DNA of 64,000 nucleotides, from positions 19,511,224 to 19,575,223 of the forward strand of contig NC_030856.1 in NCBI RefSeq assembly GCF_000208745.1, read 5' to 3'. The notes under the pieces were generated by a model that saw only the letters and a list, made by a program, of their open reading frames with translations, ran no database searches and had not been told where the DNA came from. The translations under genes were made by a program, and so were the position numbers. The DNA is from Theobroma cacao. Taxonomy: Eukaryota > Streptophyta > Magnoliopsida > Malvales > Malvaceae. Positions 56,501 to 64,000 of the stretch are shown in pieces. Every line of letters starts with the position of its first letter. Position 1 is the first letter of the stretch.

Positions 56501-59500
56501 TCTTTATATAACATAAAGTTTATAATTAATAATAAATTATTACAAAAAGTTTAACAAATAATTTATAAGTAACACATAATTCATAAATTAACGATTTTTA
56601 TTTTCCATCAATGCAGCAGCTATTTGGTTGCAAACTTTACCCATGTAACTATCATCCAATACTCTTCCATAAGTACATGAACCCATTTCTTTATCATTGC
56701 TTCTTTTTTCTTTACTCTTAAGAATATAATTGAGATTACGATCGCATCTGTCAAACTCTTCGTCTATAACACCACACTTTCTAATGTAGTTATGAAGTGT
56801 CGTTGTTGCAACAATAATCTTTTCTTGTTTTATCAACAAAAATGGCTTCATATCATGAAAAATATGACACCTATTCCAAACTCCAATTGTTCATTCAATG
56901 ACATTTCTTAGCGAAGAATGTGCATGGTTGAATGTTTCTTCTACACCTTCTGGCTGACTGCAACCTCTCAAATCAAGAATGTGAGGAGAGTTAATATAGT
57001 TTGATTAACCTTTTAGTGTAATTTGATCCTTTCATCATATATCCTAGATAGATAAAAAGCTTGGCTTGGTGTCTACGTTCTAACTTATCCATATTAGTCT
57101 TGGAGTTTCCATATTGACCTATCAAGATTGCCTTAGCCAAGGTCTTTCAATCAATATAAGCCAAAAGCAAATGAGATATGTCATTTTCAAATCACTTGGA
57201 GTAATGAATTCTCTTTGGACTACTCATTCATCTTCGCATTTTTCATGTTGTTGTTCAATTTTCTACTCACGCAAGTGCATGTATCGTAAAGATAATATAG
57301 AGGTAAGTAGAGTGTTTGTCACGACCCGATATACCCCTCGAGCTCGTGACAACCGCCGCGGTGTCCTAGTAGACACTCATTGCCCGGAATGCCAACCCGA
57401 AACCCCACAAGGCTTTACTATCAGTTTTTTTGTTCCCTTGTGAGCAACCATTGTCAAATATCGTGTTCTAAAAGATTTTAAGCCGTTTTCAACTTAAAAC
57501 AAATAAAATATTAATTTCGTCTCACAGGGATATTTTGGTCATTTTTCTCAAAAATTTTGAAACTGGCTAAAATGTAATATACAAGTACAAAAGACATAAT
57601 TCATAATCAAAATGAGTTTAAAAGTCTAAAATCTTCATTTAAAACGAAATTATGGTTATTTGAATATAATAAGAAAATAAAAGAAATATTAAGTAAAATA
57701 TTCTATTTTCTTATAAAACAATATTTATAGAGTTATACGTAAATAATTTTTTGTAGCGTAAAAGCTAAATAAATTTATACATACTGCAATACAGTAAGCC
57801 AAAATATTTAATTTAATTTACAATAACAAGAGGGCCCCCGAATAAACAAAAGTAAAGAGGACTGTGAACCTACGGTTTGGAAAATGCAGATCCCACGGTA
57901 GTCCTCAATGAGATCAGCTATCTACAATCTATACTGAACCTTAAATGGGTGGAAAGGAGGGTGGTGGGATTATAAAATCCCAATGAGTAAACAGACATCA
58001 TCATAAACATCTAGAATTGAGTACATGGAGACAATAAAGTAAATCATCATAAACTAGGTTATAGCATTAGTACACATTTTGTTCAAAATACGTAAAGAGG
58101 CTTATGAATCTCATAAAAACTAGGCTTATGCCATAAATCTATTCTCGGGGACACCTTGGCCGAGGCATCCTACCGAGACCGCCAAGGCTATTAAAATTCA
58201 CATTTCACATAAATCATGTTTTTGTTTTGAAAACATAGCCGTTCCTTGACGTTGGTTGAGCTCCCCCTCACGTGGTGGTTTAGTGTGAAGTGAACCCTAA
58301 GCTTTACCCCAGGAGATACCCTACTCGCCTCTCCGTTCGAGGTAAGAATATAATGGGGTTTACCGTGCCTCTCTAAAAGGCTGGTCCACAGAAACCCCCT
58401 ACTGCAGTGATTAATTAATATATAATCCACCATACAATAAAACTTAATAACATGATATGGCAACTTTTGTAATTCTCATTTCAATACAATTGCCAACTAG
58501 CCAATCATGCCTAATTTACCATAAGCCAATCAATTTAAACAATCGAATTGCAACAATTAACAGTCTCCGTGTACTCTATTTTTCAAAATCATTATTAATT
58601 CTAAAACCATTTATAAATTAATTTCATTGAAACACATTTATTCATAAAACATGAAAATTTACCTTTTTAAATTCCTTTTTCTATAGAATTCATGAAATCA
58701 TCTAAAAACCACCCTAGATAATTAAAATGACAGTAAGTTTACTCATAATGTCTAGAATGCAGACTTTCGAAGCACTCTGTCTACTGGTCCTCGGATGCAA
58801 TTTCCTTGCCTTCATCGGAGGACTCACCACCTTGACACAATACAAAATCGAGAAATTCACCAAATTGGTACTAAATCGAAATTAAACTAATTTAGACTAC
58901 CAATGCATGATATGGAATGCAAAAATGCACTGGTAACTATCTAAACCCAGTATTGGTCTAATTCGTCTTATCACCCGATTAAATTCCTAAAGCGTCCGTT
59001 TAAACTTCAAATTAATTTTTTTTCAATTTCTATACCACAATTGCACCCAAATTGACTCAATGTCCCTCAGTATGGTGCAAATTATCAATCGCAGAAGCAA
59101 ATTACGAAAATACCCCTAGTAGGTAAAAATTCATATTTTTGCTCCGAAAATTCTCATTAATTTTCTAGGCTCATAATTCATCATTCCTTAACCAATTCTC
59201 TTAGAATAAAAATCAAACTCATCCTCATTCACTACATGGTAAATTCGGCCATTAATGGTTGTGGGAGAAAATAAATTCTTTTCTTGTTGTTTTGTTTCTA
59301 AATATGCTAAACTAACTAAAAACACTAACATAAATTAAAATCAAATAAATCCAACAACTTTCTCTCTCCTAACCCATTTTGATCAGCCAACAATTCATCA
59401 TAAAAACATGTAATTTAAGCATGGAAAATAAGGAGAAATGCTTAAGGAAAATAGATTTCAAGCTTAAGTTGAAAAATCCTACCTTTTTCACTTGTTTTCC

Positions 59501-62500
59501 TTGATTTTCCACACTTTTTCTCTTGAAATTCCTCACCTAGGGTTTGTTTTTCCTTTCTTTCCCTCTCTTCCTTGCTTGGCCGAATATTTGGAGAATAATG
59601 GGCTGATTTATGCTGATTTTTAAGTTAAATAATAAATTATCCTAAGCTTGACACATGGCATTTTCTTATAGGTCTATTTTTAAAATTTTTAAAATTTAAA
59701 CATTTTATCTCCACCACGTGATTAGTCAAAGGTCAAAAATCAGAATAAAGGAAGACCATGTGCTGGAAAAAATATCCTGGTGGTGAAAAATTACAATTTT
59801 ACCCCTGGGGTGGCAAAATTACCTTTTTACCCCTATACTCCGAATTATACCAAAATTAAAATTTTTCACTTCTAAACCTCAAATCATACTCCAATAAGTC
59901 AAATTATACTCCAATAAGTCAAATGGGGCCAAAAAAATCTTTTCTAAAATTTTCATTTTATCCCCAAGTGGCAAATGACCATTTTGCCCTTGGATAGTGA
60001 AAATTCCAATTTGAGTCCAAATTGATCCTCAAACTCCGAATTACCATTTTGAGTCATCTTTGGACTGTGATGCTCTTAATCTCACCTTAAAATTCCTATT
60101 TGATCTAGTTCGAGGATTAAATCAACTTTGTTGTACCTTTAGATATAATACCGACTTTTGTAAATTTTTCGGGACTCTCCTAGCATGCAATCATGCTATC
60201 ATCACATGTATGTAATGACTAGTATTTTATAAAGTCGGGCTTTACAGTGTCGATCCCATAGAGAATTGAATTAATCCTTACAGTTAAGTACTAAAATTAA
60301 CACATCTTAATTTTATCTAAACAAATTAAAATTAAAAAGGAAAATTTAAATTAATAAACTAAAAACTAAAAACTAAACCTAATATATCAGCAAATTTTAC
60401 TTCTAGTGATTAACAGACCTAAGATTTTGATATCCTTTAATACTTCATCTAAATACTATCTCTCCCTCTTAACTTAATTTAATGGATTAAGTTGCTAACC
60501 TAGAGTCCCAAATTATTTATAAGTCTTTGTCGAGTTTCTTATAAAAATATCTCTTCAATTAATTTACTGTATGTCTATACAAATTATATTGAAGAAAGAT
60601 TCATTAAGTTTGTACTCTAATCCTGGCTACGTATGGCTTATAAGTGTATGTCTACCCTATATGCAAATCAAACCACCTAATCAATTAAGTGTATTCAATC
60701 ATACGTTATTGTATTCAAGGTCTATCTAAATCTCCTTCGTCAAGGTTTAACCTAGGTTTCTAATTCAATCTAATGGTGGCCAGTCAACTAGAAGCATTAA
60801 GAACAGAATAAAATAAACAACTTAAATCTATCAAATATAAGTAAAAGAGAGATAAATAATTCAGACTATATATTGAGTTCAATTATAATCTTAGATTAAA
60901 AATTTAGTTCCCCATCAAGTCATACATCATCATTGAATAAAATTTAAACATTAAAACCAAGGGAATAAAAGAATAACAAAAAGATAGAAAAAACCAAGCA
61001 ATGTATTCTTGATCTCCAAATATCCTTGAATTCTTCAAATTCCTCCAATGACTCTATAGCTTGACTCTCAGCTGTTAATCTGGTGTTTTTCTTCTCCCTT
61101 AAGTCCTCTAAAAGGTTGTTTTTATAGGCTTTGAAGTTAGGCCAAGTTGGGTGAAGAAAGAAGTCAATTTCAGTTGGGATGTCCTCATCAGACTATGTAA
61201 GTCGCAACTTTGCCAAATTAATTAACAGAAATCGTAATTGCTTTAGGACTGCTGCAATGTGTCAAATTCAACAAGATTTTGGACCATCTTACAAATCGAA
61301 CTGGGTGAAGTGGTAAACATAAAATTTTTAGATCTTTATCTTAGCTTTCCAATGGTCTAAGAATCACTTCATTTGAAATTCTGTAGGGAAATTTATGGCT
61401 AAAATATCGAAACATATGCATTGGAAGTCTGCACCTCGAAATTGTTCTCCTTCTTTCACTAAATTTTTTTTTCAAACACCGACAAAAGCACAAATAAATC
61501 AATAACCAGCTATCTTAACCACATTAACACCAAATTAAACATAAAATTAACTAAGATTAGATTGACTCTGTAAAACCTGACCCTATAAACACATGTCATG
61601 ACATACATGCACTGAGTAGCATGTTATTATGCTAGGAAAGCACCTAAGAATAGACGAAACTCGGTATCGTACCTAATGGTACACTTGAGTTGATTTAGCC
61701 TCGAACTAGTTCAAATAGGAATTGTAGGATGAAATTTAATATTTTATAATCCAGGAATGACTAAAAATGATTGTTCGGAGTTCGAGGGTTCATCAGGTGT
61801 AAAATTGAAAATTTTGATGTTCAAGGGTAAAAAAAATTTTCATTTTGCCACCTAAGATAATAATTTGATCATGGAGTGAAATTTTTTACCAAGATTAACT
61901 ATTTGGAGTATAATTTAATGATAGGAAGTGAAAAAGTTTAATTCTGGCGATTTCTGGAGTGTAGGGGTAAAATCGTAATTTTACCACCTGGGGATAAAAT
62001 TTGAGATTTTGAGAGAATTTAGATCAAATTTGACAAATTGGAGAATGGTATGAGTATAAGGGATGAAAAATATGTCTATGGGCAATTTTTCAGTTTTTAG
62101 GGCAGAAATGTAATTTTTCACTTTTACGGGGGCAAAAGTGTAAATTTTAAAAAAGTTACTCCACCAAGACTTTGGATAAGTCTGAGAATTTTATCTAAGC
62201 TATGAATATGTGGGACAAGTGTATGGTGAAAATTTGGAAACAAATGGATGAAATTTTAAAAATGGGCCAATGGGAAAGTGACAAATGGCACTTTTTAATG
62301 ATTTAATATTATTTTAATGAAAAGTCAGCCCATTTAAACCCCATTTTAAGTGATGGCCGGCCATAAGGGAGAACAAGAGAGAAAATAGAGAGAAAAGGAA
62401 GAAAAAAAAGAAAAACCAAAGAGAAACAAGAAAATTGAAAAGGAAATTCACGTTTTTCGCCCATTTACGCGTCTAACGATAAGATTTTTCGACTTTAGCT

Positions 62501-64000
62501 TGATTTCTACCTTTCCTATGCCTTTGTTTCCATTTAGCATGCTTGAGGAGAGAGATCTAAAAGTGACATCAAGGGCTCGCCGAATTTCAAGGGGGGAGAA
62601 ATTGAAATTTGTAGGTTTTGATTTTTAGTTAAATTGATAGTTTTAGTTAGTTAAATGTGTTTAGAAATTAAATTGGGCAAGAAAGCATTAAATTCTCACA
62701 ATACCCACTCTTGGCCGGATCTGCAATGAGGTACAATGATGATGATCTGATTTTTATTCCAAGAGAAATGAAGAGAAAATGATGAAAAATGGTTAAATGT
62801 GATAGAAAACAAAGTGAAAAATTTATCGAGTTAATGTCCCATTTTTGGCCGAATTTTCTAAGGAGGAAAGTGAACTGATTTTGGTGATTTTAGAAGGTTA
62901 TTGGCTGATATTTAATGGTTAAAAATGTTGGAGAAAGAATGGGATGATTTAGACCTAAAATGGAGCGCGTTAGCAATTTATCGGATAAAGTGTCAAAAAT
63001 AGGTTAATACCGCGTTTAAGCCATTTTTGGCTATTGCATTTCAACCATGCATTAGTATAGGATTTAAGTCAATTATATAGTGATTTAGCATCAATGTGGT
63101 GAATTGGGTAAATTTTGCAATGTGTCAAGGAGGAGAGCCTTCCGGTAAAGGCAAGGAAGTCGTACCCGATCAACAGTGATCGGGGCACCTAGGAAGCATT
63201 TCATCTATACAAACGGTGAGTAAACCTATTATTATTGTAAATTATTTAGAGTTTATTTTTAAATGCTCTTTATGTATTTTATGAAATGAAAACGAGATTA
63301 AAACGAGATTTTTAATGTTTTAGAAATAAATGTGACAAATAAAAATATATTGTGTTGATTATGAAATTGAATAATTGGAGGCTGCCAATTATTTTGAAAT
63401 ATATATTTTCCTATGAATGGCTTATGAAATATGACTATATGTGGCTATATTTGATAAATTGCATTGGAAATTTATGTAAGCTGTTTTTACTATGCAGGTT
63501 GGGTAAATAAATAAAAGTCACGTTATACTGTCGAAATTTTATTAAAATTGGTGGGTTTAGTCACTGCAGTGACGGGTTTCCGTGGACTACCTATTAGAGG
63601 GGCACGGTAAACCCAGTTACATAATTACTCCGGTTGTAGAGGAGAGGAGGGTAACTCCCGAGGTAGTATTAGAGCTCACTTCACTTCGAACCTCCACGTG
63701 AATGTGTAACTCGGCCAACGCCAAGGAATAGCTTGTTTTAAAACTAAAAATATGTTTCATATGTAAATATCATAACTAGCTTGGTAGACTCGGTTAGATG
63801 CCTCGGCCAAGGTATCCCCGAGGATTAGTTTTGGCTTGAGCCTTGTTTTAATAAAAGTCATAAGCCTTAACAACTATTTTGGTAAATTACAAATATTTTA
63901 TGGTTTAAGGAATAAATTGAAAGCCTTATGAAATGGTTTGTAATTTGTTGTTTAAACTTGCCTCCATGTTACTCGCCTTTAGATATTTATGATAATGTCT

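Overview
The window is plant nuclear DNA, almost certainly from a eudicot with a repeat-rich genome. The evidence is AT-rich sequence, Ty1/copia (SIRE/Maximus-like) and Ty3/gypsy (Tekay/Del-like) polyproteins, LINE-RNase H tails, a PIF/Harbinger transposase remnant, tRNA-Met primer sites (TGGTATCAGAGC) and 5-bp target duplications. Nothing in it fixes the species. There are no rRNA genes, CRISPR arrays, operons or intact tRNAs. Two runs of N (2309-2408, 24212-24653) and two single Ns (4629, 37360) mark imperfect assembly.

Region 1-44.5 kb is a deep nest of LTR retrotransposons. A reverse-strand gypsy element (5' LTR 30209-31555, primer site 30187-30208, gag 18586-19794, protease 8268-8704, RT/RNase H 5606-6838) landed in the gag of an older reverse-strand copia element (LTR 31747-33373). 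The gypsy element was then split by a complete, coding-dead gypsy-type element (19995-30179, two ~2.65-kb LTRs, TSD tagac), by a SIRE-like copia element (8705-18585) with gag, pol and an extra downstream ORF, by a ~1.4-kb LTR-like repeat 'C' (6839-8267) and by an LTR 'D' (3604-5605). Between 33.4 and 44.5 kb lie more reverse-strand copia gag/LTR remnants, themselves split by two solo LTRs of a ~2.6-2.9-kb family 'A' (36159-39057, TSD aattg; 41117-43752, TSD ttcaa). Family A recurs at 1-822, 2409-3603, 57317-60246 and 61569-64000.

Region 44.6-56 kb is the only part that looks genic. A reverse-strand gene for a small coiled-coil protein can be modelled as three exons (52956-52870, 45289-45006, 44852-44801) behind a TATA box at 53051-53060. 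Its ~7.6-kb first intron holds two 5'-truncated LINEs with target duplications (46766-48715; 51687-52335) and a hAT-type MITE (52548-52801). Right of it are a possible transcript 5' region (55.0-55.5 kb), a tRNA-derived SINE-like segment (~55641-55760), a broken Harbinger transposase (56588-57110) and a C repeat split by a solo A LTR.

The most unusual signal is shared by otherwise unrelated LTR families: each carries its own short palindrome or inverted repeat in several spaced copies (tctcgctgcagcgaga in the long gypsy-type LTR, ggtaaaatcgtaattttacc in family A, tagtcgacta, agaatcgattct, aaaagtatcgatactttt and others in copia-type LTRs). Premature stops in the copia and gypsy reading frames are nearly all explained by C-to-T (or G-to-A) changes, as expected from decay of methylated DNA.
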